DNA of 64,000 nucleotides from Candidatus Latescibacterota bacterium (GTDB lineage: Bacteria; Latescibacterota; UBA2968; UBA8231). A program made the position numbers and the translations under genes. The notes under the pieces were generated by a model, which was not told where the DNA came from, searched no databases, and was given only the letters and a program-made list of their open reading frames with translations. Positions 9,774 to 17,175 of the stretch are shown in pieces (positions within the stretch are counted from its first letter, which is position 1; each line of letters begins with the position of its first letter). The stretch is from positions 1 through 64,000 of the forward strand of contig SLHA01000044.1 of assembly GCA_007136405.1 (NCBI GenBank), written 5' to 3'.

Positions 9774-11315
9774 CTATACGGTTTCGGTCTGCTGCTGACT
9801 GCGTTCGATGCGCATCTCCAGACGGTTGAGCGCGTCGACATAGGCTTTGGAGCTGGCCTCGATCACGTCTGTGGAGATTCCCCGTCCCTTGGAGTTCACC
9901 CCGTTCTTCGACACCCGGACCATCACTTCGCCCAGCGCCTGGCTGCCACTCGTCACAGCGCGAATGGAATACTCCTCCACCTTCACCCCGGCTTTGGCTG
10001 CCTGGTCTATGGCCATGTACGCGGCGTCCACCGGACCGTCGCCACAGGCGCTTTCCAGCACCTCCCGGCCGTCTACCCGCAGACGCACCGTGGCCGAAGG
10101 AACCGTGCCTGTGCCGCTGATGGCGTGCAGGTATTCGAGCACGTACTTCTGTGGCACCTGGCGGATCTCATCTCCGGCGATGGCCAGCAGGTCATCGTCG
10201 TAGACCTCCTTTTTCTTGTCGGCAATCTCCAGAAAACGTTCGTACGCCTTGTTTAGATCCGCCCCGGACAAGTGGTATCCCAGCTCCCCCAGACGGTGCT
10301 GCAGGGCATGGCGCCCCGAACGGGCAGTGAGAACGATCTCCGTGTCATCCAGGCCGACGTCCTCCGGCGCCATGATCTCGAACGTGTTGCGCGTCTTCAA
10401 CACGCCATCCTGGTGAATGCCCGAACTGTGCGCGAAGGCGTTGCCACCGACGATGGCTTTGTTGGGCGCTACGGCAATTCCCATCAACCGGCTTACCAGC
10501 CGGCTGGTGGCAATCAATTCCCGGGAGGTTACACCGACCTGGAGTCCGAAATAATCCTGGCGTGTCTTGACCGCCATGACCACCTCCTCCAGAGAGGCAT
10601 TGCCCGCCCGTTCTCCCAGGGCGTTGATCGTGCATTCCACCTGGCGCGCTCCGTGGCGCAGGGCAGCCAGAGAGTTGGCGGTGGCCATGCCCAGATCGTC
10701 ATGACAATGGACGCTGATGACCGCCTGATGGATGTTGGGTACGCGCTCCAGCAGTGCGGCGATCATGGCACCGAACTGCTCCGGAACAGCGTAGCCGACG
10801 GTATCCGGTATGTTGATCGTGCTCGCTCCAGCGGCGATGGCCGCCTCCACCACTTCGTAGAGGTAGGCCGGATCCGTGCGCGTGGCGTCCATGGGCGAAA
10901 ACTCGACGTCCTCACAGAAACCGCGTGCCTGCTCCACGGCGGTCACCGCCATCCGCAGAACTTCGTCCGCGGTTTTTCTCAACTGGCCCCGCAGGTGAAT
11001 TGCCGACGTGCCGACAAAAGTGTGAATGCGCGCGCGCGCCGCTCCGGCCAGCGCTGCAGCGGCCCGCTCCACATCCTGCGGTAAGGCCCGGGCCAGGCCG
11101 CAGATCGCCGGACCGTTCACCTCGTTGGCGATACGCCGCACGGCTTCGAAGTCCTCGTGGGAGGAAATGGGGAATCCGGCCTCGATGACATCCACCCGAA
11201 GGCGCGCCAGCTGCTGGGCGATCTCCAGTTTCTCACGCACTGTCAGCGAAGCCCCCGGGGTCTGCTCCGCATCGCGCAGTGTGGTGTCGAAGATGATCAG
11301 GCTTTTTGCGTCCAT
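9774..11315 (-). CDS. leuA: 2-isopropylmalate synthase
   Basis: Condenses acetyl-CoA with 2-oxoisovalerate, the first step committed to leucine. [13 protein letters not shown] opens the HMGL-like barrel, [13 protein letters not shown] is the metal and catalytic motif, [13 protein letters not shown] follows, and a C-terminal regulatory (leucine-binding) domain occupies about residues 390-510. The track start is GTG (11324), but GGGAG is better spaced for the in-frame ATG at 11315, which gives 513 residues. A 460-nt leader with two short ORFs lies in front of it and is probably the regulatory point of the whole leuACDB-cimA block. Confidence 0.95.
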   Translation of the reverse strand: MDAKSLIIFDTTLRDAEQTPGASLTVREKLEIAQQLARLRVDVIEAGFPISSHEDFEAVRRIANEVNGPAICGLARALPQDVERAAAALAGAARARIHTFVGTSAIHLRGQLRKTADEVLRMAVTAVEQARGFCEDVEFSPMDATRTDPAYLYEVVEAAIAAGASTINIPDTVGYAVPEQFGAMIAALLERVPNIHQAVISVHCHDDLGMATANSLAALRHGARQVECTINALGERAGNASLEEVVMAVKTRQDYFGLQVGVTSRELIATSRLVSRLMGIAVAPNKAIVGGNAFAHSSGIHQDGVLKTRNTFEIMAPEDVGLDDTEIVLTARSGRHALQHRLGELGYHLSGADLNKAYERFLEIADKKKEVYDDDLLAIAGDEIRQVPQKYVLEYLHAISGTGTVPSATVRLRVDGREVLESACGDGPVDAAYMAIDQAAKAGVKVEEYSIRAVTSGSQALGEVMVRVSKNGVNSKGRGISTDVIEASSKAYVDALNRLEMRIERSQQQTETV

Positions 11316-11333
11316 GTCGCTCACTCTCCCGTA

Positions 11334-11447
11334 TCACGTCTGCCGGATGTGGGAATGCGGGCAGGTGGAGCCGTCCGGCCAGCGACTCCCCTGCCTGTCA
11401 AGGTCGAGGTCACTGGTACCGGCATTGCTGTCGAGGCTGAGCTCCAT
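11334..11447 (-). CDS. Small ORF directly upstream of leuA (37 aa)
   Basis: A 37-codon ORF below the ORF-track cutoff, starting MELSLDSNAGTSDLDLDRQG and ending 18 nt before the leuA ATG. GGAG stands 9 nt before its ATG. Four of its first 16 codons are leucine (CTC, CTC, CTC, CTT), interleaved with Ser and Asp. The Shine-Dalgarno can be drawn into a stem (CCTTTCA with TGAAAAAGG). It could be a second leader peptide or a coupling ORF for leuA translation. I know of no protein family for it, and its translation is not proven. Confidence 0.4.
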   Translation of the reverse strand: MELSLDSNAGTSDLDLDRQGSRWPDGSTCPHSHIRQT

Positions 11448-11464
11448 CCGCGAATTCTCCTTTT

Positions 11465-11525
11465 TCAGGCTGCAGTGAAAGGCCCTTTGGGTATGATGCA
11501 CGAACACACCTGGATCACTGCCTGA
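11465..11525 (-). promoter_or_regulatory. Long stem in front of the second leader ORF
   Basis: On the minus strand TCAGGC-AGTGA pairs with TCACT-gca-GCCTGA across about 36 nt. The distal arm overlaps an alternative hairpin, CCTTTCA-ctgcagcc-TGAAAAAGG, that would hide the Shine-Dalgarno of the 37-aa ORF. Only one of the two can form, so this could be a translational switch. Structure is drawn by eye and no energies were calculated. Confidence 0.35.
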
Positions 11526-11536
11526 GGTATTCTGCC

Positions 11537-11605
11537 AAGGCTTCGTTTCGTTTTCGGTTGTCGGCGGAGGCGAAAGGAAGCGAAGCCTTACAGGTAAATA
11601 AGGCT
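11537..11605 (-). promoter_or_regulatory. leuA leader alternative hairpins (attenuator-like)
   Basis: Two mutually exclusive stems share the segment around the leader stop codon. Stem one is AGCCTTA-8 nt-TAAGGCT and contains the last Leu/Ile/Tyr/Leu codons of the leader ORF. Stem two pairs AAGGCTTCG with CGAAGCCTT, plus an internal TTTCG/CGAAA helix. A ribosome stalled on the leucine codons would block stem one and free stem two. This is the layout of amino-acid attenuators, but no U-tract terminator follows, so the output could be Rho-dependent or translational. Confidence 0.6.
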
Positions 11606-11731
11606 GCTAATAAGAATCAGGCTAAGCAGTATGAACGGAACCGCAGGAAGGGAGACCGGAACCGTCACAGGATGACGGCGTGCGGCCGGGAAACACGGGG
11701 AATGGACGATGGTATATTCCTGAGCGTGCAT
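11588..11731 (-). CDS. Leu/Ile-rich leader peptide of the leuA operon (47 aa)
   Basis: A 47-codon ORF missed by the ORF track because of its length. It begins about 40 nt after the predicted transcription start and ends in the run FILLSLILISSLIYL, where 10 of 15 codons are Leu or Ile, immediately followed by TAA. The last codons and the stop lie inside the alternative hairpins described for 11537-11605. AGGA stands 4 nt and GGAG 12 nt before the ATG, so initiation would be modest. Composition, position and overlap with the hairpins fit an ilv/leu attenuator leader. Alternative: a small membrane protein, since the tail is also hydrophobic. Confidence 0.65.
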   Translation of the reverse strand: MHAQEYTIVHSPCFPAARRHPVTVPVSLPAVPFILLSLILISSLIYL

Positions 11732-11778
11732 GGAGTCCTGCGTCTCCGGATTCGTCTAGCGAAGAGGTACAATTACGC

Positions 11779-11807
11779 AATATAGCCGGGATGCCCCGGC
11801 CTGTCAA
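11779..11807 (-). promoter_or_regulatory. Sigma70-type promoter of the leuA operon
   Basis: Minus-strand TTGACA and TATATT boxes separated by exactly 17 nt. The spacer is itself a near-perfect palindrome, GCCGGG-GCAT-CCCGGC, which could be an operator or, alternatively, the end-hairpin of an ilvC transcript. The predicted start point near 11772 gives a leader of about 455 nt before leuA. Confidence 0.7.
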
Positions 11808-11913
11808 CACGATGTGGACGGCGTACCCGTGTGCCGCAGGAACCGGCGGAGGCGATAGACACGGGCACGCCGCCTTGGATCAGTATGTCCGAAGCAATGT
11901 CCGCAGCGAGCGT

Positions 11914-11950
11914 GGGGCGGCGCCTAGCCGCTCAGTTGGCGCCGCGCCCC
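11914..11950 (-). terminator. GC-rich hairpin at the ilvC stop codon
   Basis: GGGGCGGCGCC pairs with GGCGCCGCgCCCC (one bulged G) around the ilvC stop codon. There is no U-tract, so it is either a weak or factor-dependent terminator or a 3'-end stabilising stem separating ilvC from the leuA promoter just downstream. Confidence 0.4.
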
Positions 11951-13032
11951 CCAACCCCCTTGGTGTCCGCGTTGATGGCCCGGGCCTCCTCATGTGGCCG
12001 CAGATCGCGCGTGGCCCGGCCGGCGCGCCACATCTCCGAGTTGCGCATCTCCGCCAGTTCAGCCGCCAGCTTGTCCTGGTAGTCCGGTGCGCCGCAGACT
12101 TCGATGACGCGCTTTGTTTCGGCGCCGCTTTTGACCCGTTCGTACAGTTCCTCGAAGACCGGCAGCACCGCTTCCCTGAACCGCGGTTTCCAGTCCAGCG
12201 CACCACGCTGCGCCGTGGCCGAGCAGTTGGAGTACATCCAGTCCATACCATTCTCATCGACCAGGCGGATGAGGCTTTGCGTGAGTTCTTCCACGGTCTC
12301 GTTGAAGGCCTCGCTGGGGCTGTGACCGTTGGCTCGGAGTACCTGGTACTGGGCCTCCATAACGCCTGCCAGGGCGCCCATCAACACTCCCCGCTCGCCC
12401 GTCAGGTCGCTGTATACCTCGCCGGCGAATGTGGTCGGGAACAGGTAACCGGAGCCGACGGCGATGCCCAGCGCCAGCGCCCGTTCACGCGCCCGGCCGG
12501 TGTAGTCCTGTTCCACGGCGAAGCTCGAGTTGATGCCGGCACCGGAAAGGAAGTTGCGCCGCACGGACGTACCCGAGCCCTTTGGAGCCACCAGGATCAC
12601 GTCCACATGGTCAGGCGGAATGACGCCGGTGAGATCCTTGTAAGTGATGGAGAACCCGTGCGAGAAATACAGTGCATCCCCCGGATTCAGGCATTCCTTC
12701 AGCGACGGCCACAAAGCTTTCTGGGCCGCGTCCGAGACGAGGAACTGCACCACGGTTCCCCTGCTGGCCGCCTCTTCCACCTCGAACAAGGTCTCGCCCG
12801 GCACCCAGCCATCACCCACAGCACGGTCCCAGTCGCTTTTGAAGCGGCTTGCCTGCCCGATGATGACATCCAGGCCGTTGTCCTGCATGTTGAGGGCCTG
12901 GGCCGGTCCCTGGACGCCGTAACCGATGACCGCAATGCGCTCCTTGGCAAGCACATTGCGTGCCTTGTCCAGGGAGAACTCCTCGCGCGTGATCACTTCC
13001 TCCTGAACTCCTCCGAAATCGATGATCGCCAT
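11932..13032 (-). CDS. ilvC: Ketol-acid reductoisomerase
   Basis: NADPH- and Mg-dependent KARI, shared by valine, leucine and isoleucine synthesis. 366 residues. GYGVQGPAQALN is the dinucleotide-binding loop, GLDVIIGQASRFKSDW the cofactor-specificity region, and NCSATAQRGALDW with the Glu-rich helices the C-terminal knotted domain. The ATG is preceded at 6 nt by AAGGAG. The sequence is of the Bacteroidota/eukaryote-like type (FGGVQEEVITREEF start), one reason to place this organism near the FCB group. It stands alone in front of the leuA promoter; ilvB, ilvH and ilvD are not in the window. Confidence 0.96.
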   Translation of the reverse strand: MAIIDFGGVQEEVITREEFSLDKARNVLAKERIAVIGYGVQGPAQALNMQDNGLDVIIGQASRFKSDWDRAVGDGWVPGETLFEVEEAASRGTVVQFLVSDAAQKALWPSLKECLNPGDALYFSHGFSITYKDLTGVIPPDHVDVILVAPKGSGTSVRRNFLSGAGINSSFAVEQDYTGRARERALALGIAVGSGYLFPTTFAGEVYSDLTGERGVLMGALAGVMEAQYQVLRANGHSPSEAFNETVEELTQSLIRLVDENGMDWMYSNCSATAQRGALDWKPRFREAVLPVFEELYERVKSGAETKRVIEVCGAPDYQDKLAAELAEMRNSEMWRAGRATRDLRPHEEARAINADTKGVGGRGAN

Positions 13033-13251
13033 GTCTTGCTCCTTCTGACGGTAAACTGGCCGGGTGCGGTCCAGTGATGGTTCCTGGTTCGGTAAACCTC
13101 AAAACTTAACCTTCCGAGTCAAACCGGCAAGCGTCGACCCCAACCTGCCCCTCTGCACCTCACGTTGGATAGAGACCGGCAAGCCCTCTTGGCGCCACCT
13201 GTCCGGTAGCTTTACTTAGGCTTGCATAGCCTTGACCTGGTGAACACACCC

Positions 13252-14250
13252 ATGCCGGACCAATACACTGTGGAAGAAGTTGCGGACCATGCCGAATGGG
13301 ACGCCTTCCTGGCCACCGCACGGGGCGGGAACCTGTTCTCCTCCAGCCGCTGGCTGGCTTGCGCCCAGGCCGCACTGCCCGGCAGGGTCGTGCTGCTGGG
13401 CTGCCGCCGCAACGGCCGCCTGGTGGCCGGGGTTTCCGGACTGGATCGACCCAGCCGTTTCGGGCGCCGCTTCGCAACCCCTGACCTGACCCCGCACGGC
13501 GGCATCCTGTGCGCCCCGGTGGCCGGTAAAGGTCCTGCCAGGGCCGAAGCGGAATACCACCGCGCCGCCGGTCTGCTGGCCGACCACCTGACGCGGCACT
13601 ACGGCCATGTGCATCTGACTCACACACCGGCCGTAGGCGATACCCGGCCCTTTCTGTGGGCTGGCTGGAACGTATACCCCCGGTACACCTACTGGCTGGA
13701 TCGGCGCGATCTGAAGGCGCTGTGGGAGAGGGTGGAAAGACGCACCCGTACAGCCATCCGCAAAGCGGAACGCGCCGGCTATCACCTGCACACCGTTTCC
13801 GACCTCAGCCTGCTCGAGGCGCTGTACGAGCGCGTCTACCAGCGCCAGCAAGGCGGACCACCCGTCGGCGCCGCTACGCTGCGCCGCTTTGCCTCTCATG
13901 TGCTGGAAAACGGGCTGGGCGAAGCCTGGGCCACCTCTGCACCGGATGGCCGGCCGGCGGCCGTCGTGGTCTTCGTGAGGGAGGGCGACACCGTGTATGC
14001 CTGGGTGGCCGGAGCAGATCCGGAACAGGCCTCCAGCGGTGCCGCTCCCTATTTGTACTGGAGCTTTCTGCGGCAAACCGAATGCACTCGGTTCGATTTC
14101 GTCGGTGCCAACATGCCGGGTATCGCCATGTTCAAGCGCGGCTTCGGCGGGGACCTGGTGCCGTATTATGCCACCGAAGGCTTCGGCTCGGTTTTTCTGC
14201 GGGCCGTCTGCGCGGTTCGCACCCTCGGACGCCAGCTGCGGGGCTGCTGA
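13252..14250 (+). CDS. GNAT / FemAB-like acyltransferase (BioF2-like)
   Basis: A 332-residue protein of the GNAT_6 (BioF2-like) or FemAB-related group, in which two GNAT folds act as one enzyme transferring an acyl or aminoacyl group. The diagnostic part is the central basic helix ERRTRTAIRKAERAG, followed by a C-terminal GNAT half with YLYWSFLRQTECTRFDFVGAN. I preferred the ATG at 13252 to the TTG at 13222; neither has a clear Shine-Dalgarno. It diverges from ilvC and no polysaccharide or peptidoglycan genes are adjacent, so the substrate is unknown. Confidence 0.7.
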   Translation: MPDQYTVEEVADHAEWDAFLATARGGNLFSSSRWLACAQAALPGRVVLLGCRRNGRLVAGVSGLDRPSRFGRRFATPDLTPHGGILCAPVAGKGPARAEAEYHRAAGLLADHLTRHYGHVHLTHTPAVGDTRPFLWAGWNVYPRYTYWLDRRDLKALWERVERRTRTAIRKAERAGYHLHTVSDLSLLEALYERVYQRQQGGPPVGAATLRRFASHVLENGLGEAWATSAPDGRPAAVVVFVREGDTVYAWVAGADPEQASSGAAPYLYWSFLRQTECTRFDFVGANMPGIAMFKRGFGGDLVPYYATEGFGSVFLRAVCAVRTLGRQLRGC

Positions 14251-14470
14251 CGCCCCTGGCGCCACGACTCCCTTGAGCTGCGCGGTGATGCGCGCCATAT
14301 TCATGAGCCCGGGCAGTCCCGCGGAGCTGGCCGGCGAGTATGCGCCTCAGACGTCAGCCGTCATCTTGTTCAGGCCGGTCACACCCGCTGGTTCCGGCAC
14401 CTATCCCGGCCGGAACGGAGACACCGAAGCAAGCCGTACGATGCAGTCTACCCGAAAATGGAGGGATCTC

Positions 14471-15421
14471 GTGAAAGCAATGGAAGCCTTGGGGGGCAGG
14501 CGGCCGCTGGAGGCCGAACAGTTCGCCGAAAGAGCGTATGCCTATGCGCTCAACCCCCTGCGCAACCCGCTCAAGGAAATCATGGACAAGTGCCCGTCCG
14601 TCGAAGAGACGCCGCCCGTACTCGGCATCTTCAACGATATTCCCTGGCATCGTTTCCGTGAGTCCGAGGCCCACGCCTGGGCCAAGGCGGGCTTTCTGTG
14701 GATCGTCAACGATGCCGAGCATTCCCAGTGGGAAGGCAACTATGGCCGTGAACAGAACGCGGCCGAGGGACGCCTGGGCCTGCTGTCCGTGCAACGGCTG
14801 CACCGTGAGGCGCTGAGCGCGTATGGCGACGCGTACCAGTTGGGCGCGCGCGCCACGCTGCGTCCGTACGGCACCACATACGAGGACGCGGAACGCTATC
14901 TGCGCTCTGTCAACTTCCCGGTTCCCGGTCAGGCCACACCATATGATCGTGGTGGCTATCCGGTACGCACCGGTGACCGGACCATGATGTTCACTCCGGA
15001 TGATCTGCGCGGGGCGGAAACAGAAGTCCAGGGCTGGGTCCAGTTCGAGACCAAGGAGTACATCGTGGACCGCAAGCTACGGGACCAGATCCTGGATCTC
15101 ATGGTTCAGCAAGGGCGGAACAAGTCCTGTGGCTTCGTGGGACCATTCGACGCCATCTTGCGCGAGGGGGATCTGCCGGAAATCAATGATGCGGTCAACG
15201 AACTGTTCAGGGCAGCGGCCAAGGTGGGTATTCATACAGGGCGCGTCGTCGGCTCTGGCTCCATGGAGGATCCCAAGGACATAGAGGACGCCATGGTCGT
15301 CGCCATCGAGAACGGCGCCCGGCTCATCTCGGTTCATCCGCTGACCAGCGATATGACCTATCGTGGCGCCGCCGCCATGGCGGAGCCGTTTTTCCGGGCC
15401 TGCGAACGCTGCGGGTTCTGA
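14471..15421 (+). CDS. HpcH/HpaI aldolase-like TIM-barrel protein
   Basis: 316 residues. The segment GIFNDIPWHRFRESE and then VNDAEHSQWEGNY resembles the start of HpcH/HpaI aldolases (GLFNDIP, DAEH), metal-dependent class II enzymes that cleave 2-oxo-3-deoxy acids to pyruvate and an aldehyde. GFVGPFDAIL and ENGARLISVHP fit later barrel strands. The track ORF is far too long; GTG at 14471 sits 5 nt after GGAGGG and is the best start, although ATG at 14441 is possible. A long 170-residue central region is more divergent than in typical members. Family call is moderate and substrate unknown. Confidence 0.6.
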   Translation: MKAMEALGGRRPLEAEQFAERAYAYALNPLRNPLKEIMDKCPSVEETPPVLGIFNDIPWHRFRESEAHAWAKAGFLWIVNDAEHSQWEGNYGREQNAAEGRLGLLSVQRLHREALSAYGDAYQLGARATLRPYGTTYEDAERYLRSVNFPVPGQATPYDRGGYPVRTGDRTMMFTPDDLRGAETEVQGWVQFETKEYIVDRKLRDQILDLMVQQGRNKSCGFVGPFDAILREGDLPEINDAVNELFRAAAKVGIHTGRVVGSGSMEDPKDIEDAMVVAIENGARLISVHPLTSDMTYRGAAAMAEPFFRACERCGF

Positions 15422-15490
15422 GGTTCCGCAGGAAGCCGGGCAGACACGTCGGGGCGCGGGTTGTCGCCCCCGCCTGCGTCCCGACGGCAG

Positions 15491-16039
15491 CTAGCGATCG
15501 GCCGGTCCCCGGTCGTCTGGATCCGGGAAGTCGACGCGCACACCATCTACGATCCAGTAACCGCTGAGGCCATCCTCGCCCATTCCGGCCTCGCCTTCCA
15601 CCGCACCGGAGTAGGCGCCGGAGATCAGCAGATCCACCGTATAAGAATAATGGGTGGCGTCCCGGAACAGGTATTCTGCCATACCGTTCAACCATATAAG
15701 ACCGTCGTTGGAGTAGTTTTCGAAATACATGGTGTACAGAGTTCCCACCCGGGGAGGTTCTTCTTCCAGTACCTCCAGGATCACTGTGCCGCTGTGCTCG
15801 CCTGGATACGTACCCGCATCATCGGCCATCGCTTCAGACAGAATCGTGGTCAGCTCGAGATGAACCTGGTCGATGTTCTCCGGAGTGATCTCGTCGCCCG
15901 CGGGGGCGTCGTTTCCCGGGCCGATGGGACTGGTGTCGTTCGCCGGATCATCATCATCGCCGCAGCCGGTGACCACAACGCAGCCGAGGCCCAACACAAC
16001 AGACAGCATCAAGCGCCTGGTGGCGGTCAAGGTTATCAT
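15491..16039 (-). CDS. Putative lipoprotein, unknown function
   Basis: 182 residues starting at the ATG 9 nt after AGGAGG; the track start is 55 codons too early. A basic start, a hydrophobic stretch and the lipobox VVTGC (lipidated Cys about residue 26) followed by DDDD make it a lipoprotein. Acidic residues after the Cys are consistent with no simple sorting rule outside the enterics. The mature part is acidic and has no motif I recognise. It is monocistronic, downstream of and facing the aldolase-like gene. Confidence 0.6.
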   Translation of the reverse strand: MITLTATRRLMLSVVLGLGCVVVTGCGDDDDPANDTSPIGPGNDAPAGDEITPENIDQVHLELTTILSEAMADDAGTYPGEHSGTVILEVLEEEPPRVGTLYTMYFENYSNDGLIWLNGMAEYLFRDATHYSYTVDLLISGAYSGAVEGEAGMGEDGLSGYWIVDGVRVDFPDPDDRGPADR

Positions 16040-16396
16040 GACGGTACACCTCCTGTTGAAATCAGGCAGAGACAAAAGTGCGACCCCATGAGGGAACCTC
16101 GTGATGGCTGTATACCTGTCAACAACCGGTTCCGCCATCCAGAACAGCCGACAGCATAGGAGCATGTTCAAACGGGGCATCGCCTCCTGGCGGCTGTTTC
16201 CCATGCCGGATGAGTACCAGAACCCCTGCCTTGCACACCGCCAGACTCGAACTTATCTTGCCTGCACGATGACTCGCATCACGCATACACCCGGTCATCG
16301 TGGGTGCAGCCAGTCGGCCAGCCCCGCAGGAACGCACAGTCCGGGTAGACGCTGAGATATCCGCTGCGGAGCCCATCCATAACGGAGGCAATTATC
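16040..16396. other. Intergenic region between divergent envelope genes
   Basis: 357 nt separating a minus-strand lipoprotein gene and a plus-strand outer-membrane protein gene. Apart from the candidate plus promoter at 16231-16259, I see an isolated TTGACA on the minus strand at 16122-16117 without a good -10 box. No RNA gene or repeat was recognised. Confidence 0.5.
16231..16259 (+). promoter_or_regulatory. Candidate promoter of the outer-membrane protein gene
   Basis: TTGCAC and TATCTT separated by 17 nt, about 130 nt before the ATG at 16397. Each box differs from consensus at two or three positions, so the call is tentative. Confidence 0.35.
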
Positions 16397-17119
16397 ATGA
16401 ACCGAATCGTTACGCTGTTGGGGTTGGTCATCATGGCCAGCGTGGCACAACCTGCGGACGCGACCATATCCTCTCCATTGTTCTATGAGCCCTACGCCGT
16501 ATTGCCGGGCATAGGCGGCGGATTGGGAATCAACGCGGGCCTGACATCAGCCGACTTCAGCAGTATCGGCGATGCCAGCGACACCTACCTGATGGCCAAA
16601 TACTCCATCACAGACCAGCTTGAGGCTGGCATGCGTATCACCTCCGGATGGCTGCACGACCACCGGGACTCGTTTTCGGATGTGGTTATCGGGGTCAAGC
16701 ACGGCCTCACCATGATGAGCGCCGTGACGGCCGGTATGGCGGTGTACAACGAGCACGACAAGATCGGCGTATCAGCCGGTTACCTGCACGCCATGCGGGC
16801 AGGGGGCATGAACATCAACAGCCACTTTCAGGCAGGGTTTATGAGAGGTTACGCCCCTGATGGCGTGGTCATCAGCCTGAACGTTGAACCCCGGCTCGAA
16901 CTGGGCGACCGGCTCATAGGCTACATGGATGTACTGCTGCGGACCAACACGGACCATTTGCGGAATAATTGGGCCTTCGACATCTGGCCCAACATCGATG
17001 TGCTGATCATGGACTCGCTGATCATCAACGGCGGCATCACGCTGGGCATAGGCGGCAAGATGAAGCAGCAAGACCCGGGTATCCACCTGGCCGCTCTGTT
17101 CGTAGCACCGCTGCACTGA
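16397..17119 (+). CDS. Putative outer-membrane beta-barrel protein
   Basis: 240 residues with a Sec signal peptide (MNRIVTLLGLVIMASVAQPADA) and a mature part of alternating short Gly-rich amphipathic strands, as in small porin-like barrels. GGAGG precedes the ATG. There is no C-terminal Phe; the protein ends LAALFVAPLH. No homologous family could be named. It faces divergently from a lipoprotein gene, so both may be envelope components, but no functional link is visible. Confidence 0.55.
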   Translation: MNRIVTLLGLVIMASVAQPADATISSPLFYEPYAVLPGIGGGLGINAGLTSADFSSIGDASDTYLMAKYSITDQLEAGMRITSGWLHDHRDSFSDVVIGVKHGLTMMSAVTAGMAVYNEHDKIGVSAGYLHAMRAGGMNINSHFQAGFMRGYAPDGVVISLNVEPRLELGDRLIGYMDVLLRTNTDHLRNNWAFDIWPNIDVLIMDSLIINGGITLGIGGKMKQQDPGIHLAALFVAPLH

Positions 17120-17175
17120 CCTTCCGGCGCGGCATCACCTGCCAAGTCGGCACTCTGGGGCCGTGAGCGTCTTGT

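Noticed and set aside
11622-11810. 62-aa minus-strand ORF in the leuA leader
   Set aside because: It starts inside the promoter -35 region, so it cannot be wholly transcribed from it, and has no Leu/Ile run.
11315-11820. T-box riboswitch in the leuA leader
   Set aside because: GGTACC occurs, but the AGGGTGGNACCGCG core and a specifier stem are not there; the peptide run explains the leader better.
13216-14304. 362-aa minus-strand ORF
   Set aside because: Antisense to the GNAT/FemAB-like gene, which has a family motif.
16117-16122. TTGACA on the minus strand before the lipoprotein gene
   Set aside because: No -10-like box at 16-18 nt, so it was not called a promoter.
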